64,000 nt of DNA from Azospirillum sp. TSO22-1 (GTDB taxonomy: Bacteria; Pseudomonadota; Alphaproteobacteria; Azospirillales; Azospirillaceae), in contig NZ_LGQZ01000007.1 of assembly GCF_003116015.1 (NCBI RefSeq), positions 1-64,000 on the forward strand. The letters are read 5' to 3'. The position numbers were made by a program, and so were the translations under genes. Of the stretch, positions 28,185-37,072 are shown in pieces. The notes beneath the pieces are model-generated. The model was given only the letters and a program-made list of their open reading frames with translations, was not told where the DNA came from and did not search any database. Every line of letters starts with the position of its first letter. Positions within the stretch are counted from its first letter, which is position 1.

Positions 28185-29192
28185 TTACATCTTGAAGCCG
28201 GCGGCGGCGGCTTCCTTGTAGAGCGACTCCATCAGCTCCTTGCCGACGCGGCCCTCCATCTCCTTGTGGACCGGCAGCAGCGCCTTGCGCCACGCCTCGG
28301 CCTCCTCCTTGGTCGGGGTGTAGAACTCGGTCTTGCCCGAGGCCTTCATCGCCGCCAGCGCGTCGTCGTTCTCCTTCTGCGCGATGTCGTTGGCGAAGGT
28401 GGTGGCGTCCTTCATGGCGCCTTCCAGCTGGGTGCGGACGTCGGCCGGCAGGCCGTCCCAGAACTTCTTGTTCACGATCACCGCATAGCCGAGATAGCCG
28501 TGGTTGGTGAGCGTGGCGTGCTTCTGCACCTCGTGCATCTTCTGGGTGTACATGTTGGACGGCGGGTTCTCGGTGCCGTCCACCACGCCGGTCTGCAGCG
28601 CCTGGTAGACCTCCGAGAACGCCATCACCTGCGGCAGCGCGCCCAGGGCGCGCATCTGCGAATCCAGCACCTTGGACGACTGGATGCGCAGCTTCTGGGC
28701 CTTCATGTCGGTGGGCAGGTGGATCGGCTTGTTGGCCGACATGATCTTGAAGCCGTTGTCCCAGTAGGCGAGGCCGGTGATGCCCTTCGACTCCAGCTTC
28801 TGGAACAGCTGCTTGCCGACCGGGCCGTTGGTGACGCGGACCAGCACGTCCTTATTCGGGAAGATGTAGGGCAGGTCGAAGACCTCGAACTCCTTGGCGC
28901 CCAGCGGGCCGAACTTGGCCAGCGACGGGGCCAGCATCTGCACGGCGCCGAGCTGCAGCGCCTCCAGCTCCTCCTTGTCCTTGTAGAGCTGGCTGTTCGG
29001 ATAGACCTCGATCTTCACCTTGCCGCCGGTGCGTGCCTCGGCCAGTTCCCTGAACTTCTCGGCGCCCTTGCCCTTGGGGGTGTCGGGGGCGACGACGTGG
29101 CTGAACTTGATGACGATCTGGTTCTGCGCGAACGCCGGCGAGGCGAGCAGGCAGCCGAATGCGGCCGCGCACAGCAGCTTGGAGAGCTTCAT
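28185..29192 (-). CDS. dctP: TRAP transporter substrate-binding protein DctP
   Basis: 335 residues with a Sec signal peptide (cleavage after SPAFA, residue 22) and a GGAGGA ribosome-binding site. Body features typical of DctP: IKFSHVVAPDTPKGKGAEKF, YPNSQLYKDKEELEALQLGAVQM, DLPYIFPN, and LRIQSSKVLDSQMRALGA, which contains the conserved Arg that binds the substrate carboxylate. The close DctP match plus the adjoining DctS/DctR system points to C4-dicarboxylates (succinate, malate, fumarate). First gene of dctPQM and divergent from dctS with a 109-base gap. Confidence 0.94.
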   Translation of the reverse strand: MKLSKLLCAAAFGCLLASPAFAQNQIVIKFSHVVAPDTPKGKGAEKFRELAEARTGGKVKIEVYPNSQLYKDKEELEALQLGAVQMLAPSLAKFGPLGAKEFEVFDLPYIFPNKDVLVRVTNGPVGKQLFQKLESKGITGLAYWDNGFKIMSANKPIHLPTDMKAQKLRIQSSKVLDSQMRALGALPQVMAFSEVYQALQTGVVDGTENPPSNMYTQKMHEVQKHATLTNHGYLGYAVIVNKKFWDGLPADVRTQLEGAMKDATTFANDIAQKENDDALAAMKASGKTEFYTPTKEEAEAWRKALLPVHKEMEGRVGKELMESLYKEAAAAGFKM

Positions 29193-29301
29193 GTGACCGT
29201 ATCCTCCCGGATTTATGGGGTTGTTCGTGTTCCCTGCATTGTTCGCCAACTCCGCAATCGCCGCTATTGTGGAAATCCGTATCTTTCTCGATAAGGGACC
29301 G

Positions 29302-31254
29302 ATGATCCGCCTGCCCGCCCTGTTGAGCCGCCGCGGCACCGCCATGCCCATCGTCGCCATGGTGCTGGTGGTGGTGCTGCTGGGGGTGTTCCTGTGGCTG
29401 CTCGACCGTTCCGAGCGCGAGGAGGAGGAGCACGCGCTGATCCGCGACGCGCTGTGGGTGGAACAGAGCCTGCGCTTCCAGCTCGCCTCCGACGTCGACC
29501 GGCTGGAGCAGTTGGCGGACACGCTGGGGCGCGCGCCGGACGCCGACGTCGTCACCGCGATGCGTCAGCTCGTCACCACCAATCCGGCGGTGGAGCGGGT
29601 GCTGTGGCTGGACGCCGAGGGGCGCATCACAGCGTCGGTGCCGCCGGTGCCGGACGGCCGCGCGGTGGAGGAGGGGCCGGAGCCCAGCCCGCGCGGCGAC
29701 GCGTTGCGCCTCGCCAGTTCGCTCGGCAAGCGGATCTACACCGCGCCCTATCCGCTGCCGCAGGCCGGCATCGGGTTCGACGTGGTGGTGCCGGTGTTCC
29801 AGGACCGCGGCTACGCCGGGGCGCTGGTCGGCGTGTTCGCCATCGACGACATCCTGACCCACCACGTGCCCTGGTGGATCGCCGAGCGCTACCAGATCGC
29901 CGTCGCCGATTCGAACGGCGCGGTGCTCGGCGCCAAGTCGCGCATCGACGAGCCGACGCCGCGGCGCAGCCACGCCATCCCCTTCGACCCGCCGGGCCGG
30001 GGCATGACGCTGGTCGCCACCGTGCACCGGACCGAGAGCAACTTCGGCCGCACCGTGCTGGTGGCCGCCATCTTCGGCCTGACCGGCTCGGCGCTGTGGA
30101 GCCTGTGGATGGTGCGCCGGCACATGCGCCGCCGCCTGCGGGCCGAGCAGCAGCTGCGCACCGAGCACGCCTTCCGCAAGGCGATGGAGGACTCGCTGAC
30201 CGTCGGCATGCGGGCGCGCGACCTGGAGGGGCGGATCATCTACGTGAACCCGGCCTTCTGCCGCATGGTCGGCTGGAGCGAGGCGGAACTGCTCGGCCGC
30301 GGCCCGCCCATGCCCTACTGGCCGCCGGAGGACCTGGAGCGCTGCGCCCAGGTGTTCAGCACCGTGCTGGCCGGCGAGGCGCCGCCGGACGGCTTCGAGC
30401 TGCGGCTGATGCGCCGCGACGGCGGGCGCTTCGACGCGCTGATCTACGAGGCGCCGTTGATCGACGCCAACGGCCGGCACACCGGCTGGATGGGCTCCTT
30501 CGTCGACATCACCGAGCGCAAGCGCGCCGAGGATCTGGCCCGCCAGCAGCAGGAGCGCCTGCAGCACACCGCCCGCGTCATCACCATGGGCGAGATGGCC
30601 TCGACCCTGGCGCATGAGCTGAACCAGCCGCTGTCGGCCATCGCCAGCTATTCCGCCGGCTGCCTGAACAAGCTGCGCGCCGACACGGTGGCGCCGGCCG
30701 AGTTGATCCCGCCCCTGGACAAGCTGTCCAAGCAGGCGATGCGCGCCGGCCGCATCATCCGGCGGATCCACGAGTTCGTGCGCAAGCGCGACCCCAAGGT
30801 GGCGCCCTGCGAGGTGGCCGAGGTGGTGGAGGACAGCGTCTCGCTGATCCGCGCCGACGCCCGCAAGCACGGCGTGCGCATCGAGGTGGACCTCGCCCCC
30901 GGCGCGCCGCCGGTGCTGGCCGACCGCATCCTGGTGCAGCAGGTGCTGCTGAACCTGATGCGCAACGGCATGGAGGCGATGGCGCAGACGCCGCGCGACG
31001 CCCGCTTGCTGCGCGTGACGACGCGGGTCCAGAATGGCGCGGTGCTGACCCGCATCCGCGACCGCGGCTGCGGCGTGGCGCCGGAGGTGGCGGAGACGCT
31101 GTTCTCGCCCTTCTTCACCACCAAGAAGGAAGGCATGGGCATGGGCCTGAACATCTGCCGCTCGATCATCGAGAGCCACCACGGCCGGCTGTGGTTCGAG
31201 CCGGCGCAGGGCGGCGGCACCGCCTTCCTGTTCAGCCTGCCGGTGGCGTCGTGA
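29302..31254 (+). CDS. dctS: C4-dicarboxylate sensor histidine kinase DctS
   Basis: 650 residues from ATG 29302 (AAGGGA upstream; an in-frame extension to 29215 is unlikely). Membrane helices at about 14-35 and 250-270 bracket a periplasmic double-PDC sensor region. A PAS domain (about 295-410) and a HisKA domain with phospho-accepting His438 in LAHELNQPLSAIASY follow, then a HATPase with LLNLMRNGMEAM and GMGMGLNICRSIIE. The architecture matches DctS of Rhodobacter. The stop overlaps dctR (GTGA), and the pair is divergent from dctPQM, its likely target. Confidence 0.92.
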   Translation: MIRLPALLSRRGTAMPIVAMVLVVVLLGVFLWLLDRSEREEEEHALIRDALWVEQSLRFQLASDVDRLEQLADTLGRAPDADVVTAMRQLVTTNPAVERVLWLDAEGRITASVPPVPDGRAVEEGPEPSPRGDALRLASSLGKRIYTAPYPLPQAGIGFDVVVPVFQDRGYAGALVGVFAIDDILTHHVPWWIAERYQIAVADSNGAVLGAKSRIDEPTPRRSHAIPFDPPGRGMTLVATVHRTESNFGRTVLVAAIFGLTGSALWSLWMVRRHMRRRLRAEQQLRTEHAFRKAMEDSLTVGMRARDLEGRIIYVNPAFCRMVGWSEAELLGRGPPMPYWPPEDLERCAQVFSTVLAGEAPPDGFELRLMRRDGGRFDALIYEAPLIDANGRHTGWMGSFVDITERKRAEDLARQQQERLQHTARVITMGEMASTLAHELNQPLSAIASYSAGCLNKLRADTVAPAELIPPLDKLSKQAMRAGRIIRRIHEFVRKRDPKVAPCEVAEVVEDSVSLIRADARKHGVRIEVDLAPGAPPVLADRILVQQVLLNLMRNGMEAMAQTPRDARLLRVTTRVQNGAVLTRIRDRGCGVAPEVAETLFSPFFTTKKEGMGMGLNICRSIIESHHGRLWFEPAQGGGTAFLFSLPVAS

Positions 31255-31865
31255 GCGCTGCCCCCCCCTTCAACGCCAAGGTCCACATCGTCGACGACGA
31301 CGAGGCGATCCGCGACGCGCTGTCCTGGCTGCTGCAGTCGCGCGACGTGCAGGCGCAGACCTGGGAGTCGGCCGAGGGTTTCCTGGCGGCGTGGACTCCG
31401 GACCTCGCGGGGTGCCTGCTGCTCGACATCCGCATGGAGGGGATGACCGGGCTGGAGCTGTTCGACCGCCTGCGCGAGCGGGGTTGCCGGTCGCCGGTGA
31501 TCTTCCTGACCGGGCACGGTGACGTGCCGATCGCGGTGTCGGCGCTGAAGAAGGGGGCCCGTGACTTCGTCGAAAAGCCGTTCAACGACAACGATCTGGT
31601 GGACCGGGTGATCGAGGCGCTGGCCTTCGACGCCGAGCAACGGGCGCGCGAGGCCGGGCACGCGTCGGTGACGGCGCGTCTGGCGACGCTGACCCAGCGC
31701 GAGCGGCAGGTGATGGACCTTGTGGTCGCCGGCAAGCTGAACAAGGTGATCGCCGACGACCTCGGCATCAGCATGCGAACCGTGGAGGTGCACCGAGCGC
31801 ACGTCTTCGAGAAGATGGGCGTGAAGACCGCGGTGGAACTGGCAAGGCTGCTGGCGACGGTGTGA
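31251..31865 (+). CDS. dctR: FixJ/NarL-type response regulator DctR
   Basis: 204 residues from the GTG overlapping the dctS stop. Receiver domain 10-125 with phospho-acceptor Asp59 (LLLDIRMEGMTGLELFD), conserved Thr in FLTGHGDVPIAV and Lys in FVEKPFND. LuxR-type HTH 135-200 (LTQRERQVMDLVVAGKLNKVIADDLG). This is the FixJ subfamily to which Rhodobacter DctR belongs; it should activate the divergent dctPQM operon once phosphorylated by DctS. Confidence 0.92.
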   Translation: MSAAPPFNAKVHIVDDDEAIRDALSWLLQSRDVQAQTWESAEGFLAAWTPDLAGCLLLDIRMEGMTGLELFDRLRERGCRSPVIFLTGHGDVPIAVSALKKGARDFVEKPFNDNDLVDRVIEALAFDAEQRAREAGHASVTARLATLTQRERQVMDLVVAGKLNKVIADDLGISMRTVEVHRAHVFEKMGVKTAVELARLLATV

Positions 31866-31870
31866 TTGAA

Positions 31871-31974
31871 GTCCCTCCCCCGCCTCGGGCGGGGGAGGGA
31901 AGGGTGGGGGCTATGGATTCCCGGGGCGGCCGCTGCCCCCACCTAACCTCCCCCAGCGGGGCTGGGGGAGGGAC
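31871..31974. repeat. Paired G/C-rich inverted repeats, copy 3
   Basis: Hairpins GTCCCTCCCCCGCCTCGGGC... and CCTCCCCCAGCGGGGCTGGG... with complementary outer halves (GGGAAGGGTGGGGGC and GCCCCCACCTAACCTCCC). It lies between the convergent dctR and the small coiled-coil gene and is nearly the same element as the copy at 19255. Confidence 0.8.
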
Positions 31975-31983
31975 TGGGCATCC

Positions 31984-32286
31984 CTACGCCGCAGCCCGCG
32001 ACAGCCTCTGCTCCACCTCGGCGATGGCCAGGATCATCTCCGCGACGGCTTGATCCGCCTGTGCGCGAGCGAAGGGCCAGGCGTCGTCGCTGGCCTGACG
32101 GGCGGACTCGATGCGGGCGAGAACGCGGTTGCACAGGCCGCGGGCGTGGTCGAGCGCGCGTTCCAGTTCCAGCCGGTTGCCGTCGCTGCGCTCCGCTTTG
32201 GTGCGGAGTTCCTCCAGGCGCGCCTCGACCTGCGCGAGACGATCGCGGCACAGCCCCTCGTGGGCCTGCCGGCGGCGGCGAGTCAT
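31984..32286 (-). CDS. Small predicted coiled-coil protein
   Basis: 100 residues from ATG 32286, preceded by AGGGGGAA on the minus strand. The frame is open further upstream, but that part has no gene-like character. Residues 10-60 have heptad-like spacing (LAQVEARLEELRTKAERSD), giving a predicted coiled coil, with a second helix (AVAEMILAIAEVEQRL) at the end. No catalytic motif, signal peptide or membrane segment. I do not recognise the family; small helical proteins of this type are often lineage-specific. The gene itself is probable rather than certain. Confidence 0.6.
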   Translation of the reverse strand: MTRRRRQAHEGLCRDRLAQVEARLEELRTKAERSDGNRLELERALDHARGLCNRVLARIESARQASDDAWPFARAQADQAVAEMILAIAEVEQRLSRAAA

Positions 32287-32619
32287 CGTCGTGTTCCCCC
32301 TCTGGACGCTTCGGTGCGGCGTTCCGGCCGTCCCCTTCCCACATAAGTCCTGGCTCCGCGATCTTTGTGCGGTGCAAAGAAATCCATGTGCGGTGCGGAG
32401 GGAAAAAACGACCGAATGCACGCTGCCGGTATGGCAATCGTTGTCCGTGTCCCGAAGTCGTTGGCTGGCGTTGAGCGCTTCCTCTGTGGCCGCCGGCGTT
32501 GGCCGGTGGGCATTGCTGGTGTTCCCAGTCTTGTGGTGGCGCTTATCTGCCCGATTCACTCCGGCGGGTCAACCCGACCAAACGCATAGTACACGGGCAC
32601 GTTGTCGCATCCGCGAGGC
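32287..32619. other. Gap without a recognisable gene
   Basis: About 330 bases between the coiled-coil gene and the bfd terminator. Short open frames exist on both strands, but none has a ribosome-binding site with a family-like product. A direct repeat TGTGCGGTGC occurs at 32366 and 32387. Nothing else stands out. Confidence 0.5.
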
Positions 32620-32655
32620 AAAAAAAAGCGTGCGGACGCCGGAGCGTACGCACGC
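32620..32655 (-). terminator. Rho-independent terminator of bfd
   Basis: On the minus strand AGCGTGCG ... CGCACGCT forms an eight-base stem with an internal GC-rich loop, followed by eight T residues. It lies about 25 bases after the bfd stop. Confidence 0.85.
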
Positions 32656-32678
32656 TGTGTCGAGGGATGGAGGCGTTC

Positions 32679-32960
32679 TTATTCCGCAGCGACGCCGTAT
32701 GCGAAATCGGCGTCGGTGTTGGCCGGTTCGTGATGATGAATCTCGTGGTTCCCGCACTGGCCGCAGTTGCCGCCGCAACCGCCACCGGTGCGCTTCGTCT
32801 CGCGGTGCTCTTCCACCATGCCGCGGACATAGGGCACGCACTTGCCACACTGCACCTTGTGGCCGAAGTGGCGAAACACCGCTGCGGTGGTCTGCGCGCC
32901 GTCCTGGAGGACCTGCTTGATCTGCTTGTCGGTGATCGGATGGCAGATGCACACGTACAT
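32679..32960 (-). CDS. bfd: Bacterioferritin-associated ferredoxin with Cys/His-rich extension
   Basis: 93 residues from ATG 32960. The first 60 are a Bfd-type [2Fe-2S] domain: MYVCICHPITDKQIKQVL and HFGHKVQCGKCVPYVRGMV supply the four cluster cysteines. Bfd reduces the haem of bacterioferritin and so releases stored iron. The usual protein ends near residue 65-70; here about 30 more residues follow, with a CGGNCGQC cluster and HEIHHHE, which could bind a second metal. The promoter region carries a Fur-like motif. Bacterioferritin genes lie about 7 kb away at 39911-40882. Confidence 0.9.
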   Translation of the reverse strand: MYVCICHPITDKQIKQVLQDGAQTTAAVFRHFGHKVQCGKCVPYVRGMVEEHRETKRTGGGCGGNCGQCGNHEIHHHEPANTDADFAYGVAAE

Positions 32961-33005
32961 GAGTGGCTGTGTCCTCTGGCGTCGCGCTGACCCCACAGGT
33001 AATGT

Positions 33006-33034
33006 GATTGCGAATCATTGTCAATTGCGATTGT
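33006..33034. promoter_or_regulatory. Fur-like box upstream of bfd
   Basis: The core GAATCATTGTC resembles half of the classical Fur consensus (AATCATTATC) within a partly symmetric ATTGCGAATCATTGTCAATT region, 46 bases before the bfd start. Iron control of bfd is known in other bacteria; which regulator (Fur or Irr) acts here is not determined by sequence. Confidence 0.45.
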
Positions 33035-33128
33035 GACGCCTCCGAAGAGGTGCGCGCATTTGTCACGGAGGCCCGCTATGGTGACGGCGGGATCGTCCGA
33101 AGGAAGAAACGGGGCGCAGGGGAGGGGC

Positions 33129-34754
33129 ATGGCCGAGTGGTGGCGTGGCGCGGTGGTCTACCAGATCTACCCGCGCAGCTTCTTCGACACGAACGGGGAT
33201 GGCGTCGGCGATCTCGCCGGGGTGACCGAGCACCTGTACCATGTCGCCGCGCTGGGCGCCGACGCGGTGTGGCTGTCGCCGTTCTTCCGCTCGCCGATGA
33301 AGGACTTCGGCTACGACGTCGAGGACTACCGGGCGGTGGACCCGCTGTTCGGCGCGCTGGCGGATGTCGATCGGCTGCTGGAACGGGCGCACGCGCTGGG
33401 GCTCCGGGTGCTGATCGACATGGTGCTGAGCCATACCTCCGACCGCCACGCCTGGTTCCGCGAGAGCCGGCAGGGGAGGGGCAATCCGAAATCCGACTGG
33501 TACGTCTGGGCCGATCCGAAGCCGGACGGCACGCCGCCCAACAACTGGCTCTCGGTGTTCGGTGGCCCGGCCTGGACCTGGGACAGCCGGCGCCGGCAGT
33601 ACTACCTGCACAATTTCCTGCCCGGCCAGCCCGACCTCAACCTGCACAACCGCGCGGTCCAGGACGCCGTGCTGGCGGAGTGCGCCTTCTGGCTGGAGCG
33701 CGGGGTGGACGGCTTCCGGCTCGACGTAGCCAACTACTACCTGCACGACCGGCTGCTGCGCGACAACCCGGCCCGCGCCCCCGACGCGCCCTGGCCGGAC
33801 GGCGTGCCGCCGGGCAGCGCCTACGGAATGCAGGTGCACCGGCACGACAAGTCGCAGCCGGAGACCGTCGCCGTGCTGCGCCGGCTGCGCGGGCTGCTCG
33901 ACCGCTACCCCGACCGCATGGCGGTGGCCGAGGTGCACGACGACGACAGCGTCGCCCGCGCCGCCGAATACGTCGCCGCTCCCGACCGGCTGCACACCGC
34001 CTACAACTTCGCGCTGCTCGGGCCTTTCGGCGGGGCCGCCGCGGTGCGCCGCGCCGTCGAGGCGTTCGAGCGGCAGCCCGGCCGCGGCTGGCCATCCTGG
34101 GCCTTCTCCAACCACGACACCGAGCGGGTGGCGAGTCGCTGGGCCGGTCCCGAGGCGCCGCCGGCCGCCGCGCGGCTATTCCTGGCGCTGCTGACCAGCC
34201 TGCGCGGCACCGCCTTCCTCTACCAGGGCGAGGAACTGGGCCTGCCGCAGGCCGAGGTGCCGTACGACCGGCTGCGCGATCCCTTCGGCATCGCCATGTG
34301 GCCGGAAGCCGGCGGCCGCGACGGCTGCCGCACGCCGATGCCCTGGACCGCGGAGGGGGCGCACGCCGGCTTTTCCCCGGCCGAGCCGTGGCTGCCGATC
34401 CCCGACGCGCACCGCGCGCGGGCGGTGGACGTGCAGCGCACCGACCCGGACAGTGTGCTGTCCTTCGCCCGCGGCTGGCTGGCGTGGCGCAAGCGCCAGC
34501 CGGCGCTGCGGCTGGGCGACATCCGCTTCCGCGACCTGCCGGAGCCGCTGCTGGCCTTCGAGCGCCGCCATGAGGAGCAGCGGCTGCTGTGCGTCTTCAA
34601 CCTCGGCCCGCGCGCCGTGGAGGCGCCGCTGGCGGATGCCGAGCGTTGGCAGGCGCTGGCCGGGCACGGGCTGCCGGGGGCGCTGTCCGACGGCGTGCTG
34701 CACCTGCCGGGGTGGGGCGGGGTGGTGGTGGCGTCGGAGGAGCAGGCGCGTTGA
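33129..34754 (+). CDS. GH13 alpha-glucosidase
   Basis: 541 residues from ATG 33129, with GGGGAGGGG immediately upstream. Starts WWRGAVVYQIYPRSFFDTNGDGVGDL, typical of GH13 oligo-1,6-glucosidase/alpha-glucosidases. Catalytic triad: nucleophile D199 (GFRLDVANYY), acid/base E268 (AVAEVHDDD) and stabiliser D330 (FSNHDTER). C-terminal all-beta domain from about 460. No signal peptide, so it acts on imported maltooligosaccharides, isomaltose or trehalose-type sugars in the cytoplasm. No sugar transporter is nearby. Divergent from bfd; a 14-codon-plus gap separates it from the next gene. Exact substrate is not resolved. Confidence 0.92.
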   Translation: MAEWWRGAVVYQIYPRSFFDTNGDGVGDLAGVTEHLYHVAALGADAVWLSPFFRSPMKDFGYDVEDYRAVDPLFGALADVDRLLERAHALGLRVLIDMVLSHTSDRHAWFRESRQGRGNPKSDWYVWADPKPDGTPPNNWLSVFGGPAWTWDSRRRQYYLHNFLPGQPDLNLHNRAVQDAVLAECAFWLERGVDGFRLDVANYYLHDRLLRDNPARAPDAPWPDGVPPGSAYGMQVHRHDKSQPETVAVLRRLRGLLDRYPDRMAVAEVHDDDSVARAAEYVAAPDRLHTAYNFALLGPFGGAAAVRRAVEAFERQPGRGWPSWAFSNHDTERVASRWAGPEAPPAAARLFLALLTSLRGTAFLYQGEELGLPQAEVPYDRLRDPFGIAMWPEAGGRDGCRTPMPWTAEGAHAGFSPAEPWLPIPDAHRARAVDVQRTDPDSVLSFARGWLAWRKRQPALRLGDIRFRDLPEPLLAFERRHEEQRLLCVFNLGPRAVEAPLADAERWQALAGHGLPGALSDGVLHLPGWGGVVVASEEQAR

Positions 34755-34835
34755 CGGTCGCCGGCGATCGCGCGCTTGCGGAACGCGTCGCGACGCTGTT
34801 TTCTCTGCCTCCCAAAGCCGGATGAAGACAGCGCG

Positions 34836-35744
34836 ATGACTCCCCTGAACCAGACGATCTACCTCGCCCCCGAGGGATTCGTGGACGACCTCGTGGCCGA
34901 GTTGGGCGATGTGGCGGCGGTGGAGGACCGGCTGGTCTTCGTGGACGGCCCGGCGCGGCCGGCGGCCTGGGCGCAGAACATCTGGGTCGATCCCGTGCGC
35001 ATCGAGGTGGAATCCATCAAGGACGCCGCCAAGAAGCTGCGCGCCATCCAGCGGAACTGGGCGCTGTGGTCGCTGCGCCACCACCGCCGCGCCAACCTGA
35101 TCCAGGAGAACCTGCCGCACGTCTCGGCCAAGCCGATCGCCTTCCCGTCGCCGATCCCCACGGCGCCGCTCGGTTCCTGGACGCTGCTGGACGAATTCAC
35201 GGTGATCGCGGCGGCGCGCTGCTCCAGCCCGTGGCGGCACGGCGAGCTGCATTTCGTCGAGAACAAAACCGCCCCGCCCAACCGCGCCTACCTGAAGCTG
35301 TGGGAGGCGCTGACCCGCATGGGCCGCCACCCCGGGCCGGGCGACCGCTGCCTCGACCTCGGCTCCAGCCCCGGCGGCTGGACCTGGGTGCTGCACGAAT
35401 TGGGCGCCGCGGTGGTCAGCGTCGACAAGGCGCCGCTGGCGCCGGAGATCGCCGCCCTGCCGCGCGTCGAATACCGGCAGGAGAGCGCCTTCGGCCTGAA
35501 GCCGCAGGACATCGGCCCGCTCGACTGGCTGGTCTGCGACGTCATCTGCTACCCGACGCGCCTGCTGCGGCTGGTGGACGAGTGGATGCGGAGCGGGCTG
35601 GTGAAGAACTTCGTCTGCACCCTGAAGTTCCAGGCGGAGACCGACCATGAGACGGCGCGCGCCTTCGCCGCCATCCCCGGCGGCCGGGTCGAGCACCTGT
35701 TCCACAACAAGCACGAGGTCACCTGGATGTGGCCCGCGGCCTGA
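34836..35744 (+). CDS. SAM-dependent RNA methyltransferase, RlmM/FtsJ-like
   Basis: 302 residues. An N-terminal RNA-binding part (THUMP-like remnant, residues 1-150) precedes a Rossmann methyltransferase with CLDLGSSPGGWTWVLHELGA, the FtsJ/RlmM SAM motif, DWLVCDVICYP and KNFVCTLKFQ. RlmM makes the 2'-O-methyl mark on 23S rRNA C2498 in gammaproteobacteria; this protein is shorter (about 300 against 360 residues), so the same target is plausible but unproven. It is monocistronic or weakly coupled to the glucosidase, from which it is separated by 81 bases. Confidence 0.83.
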   Translation: MTPLNQTIYLAPEGFVDDLVAELGDVAAVEDRLVFVDGPARPAAWAQNIWVDPVRIEVESIKDAAKKLRAIQRNWALWSLRHHRRANLIQENLPHVSAKPIAFPSPIPTAPLGSWTLLDEFTVIAAARCSSPWRHGELHFVENKTAPPNRAYLKLWEALTRMGRHPGPGDRCLDLGSSPGGWTWVLHELGAAVVSVDKAPLAPEIAALPRVEYRQESAFGLKPQDIGPLDWLVCDVICYPTRLLRLVDEWMRSGLVKNFVCTLKFQAETDHETARAFAAIPGGRVEHLFHNKHEVTWMWPAA

Positions 35745-35800
35745 GGTTGCGGCGCCCGACCTGCGACTCCACGCCGCACCTGCATTGCAATTGCATCGCG

Positions 35801-35836
35801 TTGACAGTTCTGCCACGGCGGTGAGAATGCTTCTCA
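35801..35836 (+). promoter_or_regulatory. Promoter and Fur-like palindrome before the cupredoxin-FTR1 unit
   Basis: TTGACA (35801-35806), a 17-base spacer and AGAATG (35824-35829) make a credible sigma-70 promoter. The -10 is covered by the palindrome TGAGAA-TGC-TTCTCA (35822-35836), a classic Fur-type half-site pair, so iron-loaded repressor would block it. A further TGCATTGCAATTGCA inverted motif lies at 35781-35795, which could be an Irr-like site. Confidence 0.6.
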
Positions 35837-35869
35837 GTTGAACCGACACCGTCGTGGGAATTGTCCGAC

Positions 35870-36199
35870 ATGCGCCCTTGGATCGCCGCCCTTGCCGTCG
35901 CCCCGCTGCTGCTGGCGGGCTCCGCCCTGGCGGCGGATAACGAGTTCACCATCGTTATCAAGGACCACAAGTTCCAGCCCGCGACGCTGGAGGTCCCGGC
36001 CGGGCAGAAGCTGGTGCTGATCGTCGACAACCAGGATGCGACGGCAGAGGAGTTCGAAAGCCGCGACTTCAAGGCGGAGAAGATCATCGGCGGCGGCAAG
36101 TCGGCCAAGGTCAACGTCGCCCCGCTGAAGCCCGGCACCTACAAGTTCTTCGGCGAGTTCAACATGGACACCGCCCAGGGCACGCTTGTTGCTAAGTAA
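35870..36199 (+). CDS. Periplasmic cupredoxin-like protein of iron uptake (FtrB/EfeO-N type)
   Basis: 109 residues. Signal peptide cut after SALA (residue 21), then a single cupredoxin domain: NEFTIVIKDHKFQPATLEVPAGQKLVLIVDNQD and GTYKFFGEFNMDTAQGTLVAK. The usual copper-ligand cysteine is absent, which is normal for the iron-uptake versions in Efe and Ftr systems that hand Fe to the permease. FTR1 follows after 27 bases, and a Fur-like promoter precedes it, so the two form an iron importer. P19 and ferredoxin subunits of a full Ftr system are not adjacent. Confidence 0.87.
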   Translation: MRPWIAALAVAPLLLAGSALAADNEFTIVIKDHKFQPATLEVPAGQKLVLIVDNQDATAEEFESRDFKAEKIIGGGKSAKVNVAPLKPGTYKFFGEFNMDTAQGTLVAK

Positions 36200-36226
36200 G
36201 GGCGTCCAGTCACGCCGGAGGTCGCC

Positions 36227-37057
36227 ATGCTCGCCAGTCTCATCATCGTCTTCCGCGAGGTCCTGGAAGCCGGCCTGATCATCGGCATCGTGCTGGCGGC
36301 GACGCGTGGCGTGCTCGGGCGCGGGCGCTGGGTGGCGGCCGGCGTCGGCGCCGGCGTCGCCGGGGCCTGCGGCGTGGCGGCCTTCGCCGACGTGATCTCC
36401 GACCAGCTCGACGGCAGCGGGCAGGAGCTGTTCAACGCCGCGGTGCTGCTGACCGCGGTGGTCATGCTGGCGTGGCACAACGCCTGGATGGCCCGGCACG
36501 GCCGCGAGCACGCGGCGGAGATGCGCGCGGTCGGCCGCGCCGTCGAGTCCGGCGACCGGCCGCCGCACGCGCTGGCCGTGGTGGTCGGCGCCGCGGTGCT
36601 GCGCGAAGGCGCCGAGGTGGTGCTGTTCCTCGCCGGCATCGTCTCGGCCGAAGGCGGCGGCGGCGCCTCGGTGGCGCTGGGCGCCCTGGGCGGCGTCGCG
36701 CTGGGCGCGGTGGCGGCGTTCCTGGTGTACCGCGGGCTGCTGACCATCGCCACGCGGCACCTGTTCAGCGTCACCAGCTGGATGATCACGCTGCTGGCCG
36801 CGGGCATGGCGGCCTCGGCCATGCACTACCTGTCGCAGGCCGGGCTGGTCAGCTTCGGCGAGGCGGAGCTGTGGGACACCAGCTTCCTGCTGAGCGACGG
36901 CAGCGCGCTGGGGCAGGTGCTGCACATCCTGGTCGGCTACACCGACCGCCCGACCGCGCTGCAGGCCGGCGCGTGGCTGGCGGTGGTGGCGGGCATCACC
37001 CTGCTGACCCGCCTGATGCGCCCGCAGGCCCCGGCGCGGCCGATCGCGGCGGAATAG
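36227..37057 (+). CDS. FTR1-family high-affinity iron permease
   Basis: 276 residues, about seven membrane helices. Both iron-binding REXXE motifs are present: FREVLEAG (R10-E14) and LREGAEVV (R126-E130). FTR1/EfeU permeases import iron that has been oxidised or bound by a periplasmic partner, here the cupredoxin encoded upstream. The C-terminus carries LVGYTDRPTALQAGAWLAV, typical of the bacterial family. Cotranscribed with the cupredoxin and probably iron-repressed. A long palindrome follows the stop codon. Confidence 0.92.
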   Translation: MLASLIIVFREVLEAGLIIGIVLAATRGVLGRGRWVAAGVGAGVAGACGVAAFADVISDQLDGSGQELFNAAVLLTAVVMLAWHNAWMARHGREHAAEMRAVGRAVESGDRPPHALAVVVGAAVLREGAEVVLFLAGIVSAEGGGGASVALGALGGVALGAVAAFLVYRGLLTIATRHLFSVTSWMITLLAAGMAASAMHYLSQAGLVSFGEAELWDTSFLLSDGSALGQVLHILVGYTDRPTALQAGAWLAVVAGITLLTRLMRPQAPARPIAAE

Positions 37058-37072
37058 GCCGGCAATCCTGCT

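Noticed and set aside
28852-31182. A 776-codon frame antisense to dctS
   Set aside because: dctS has complete kinase motifs and couples to dctR; the antisense translation lacks any recognisable fold.
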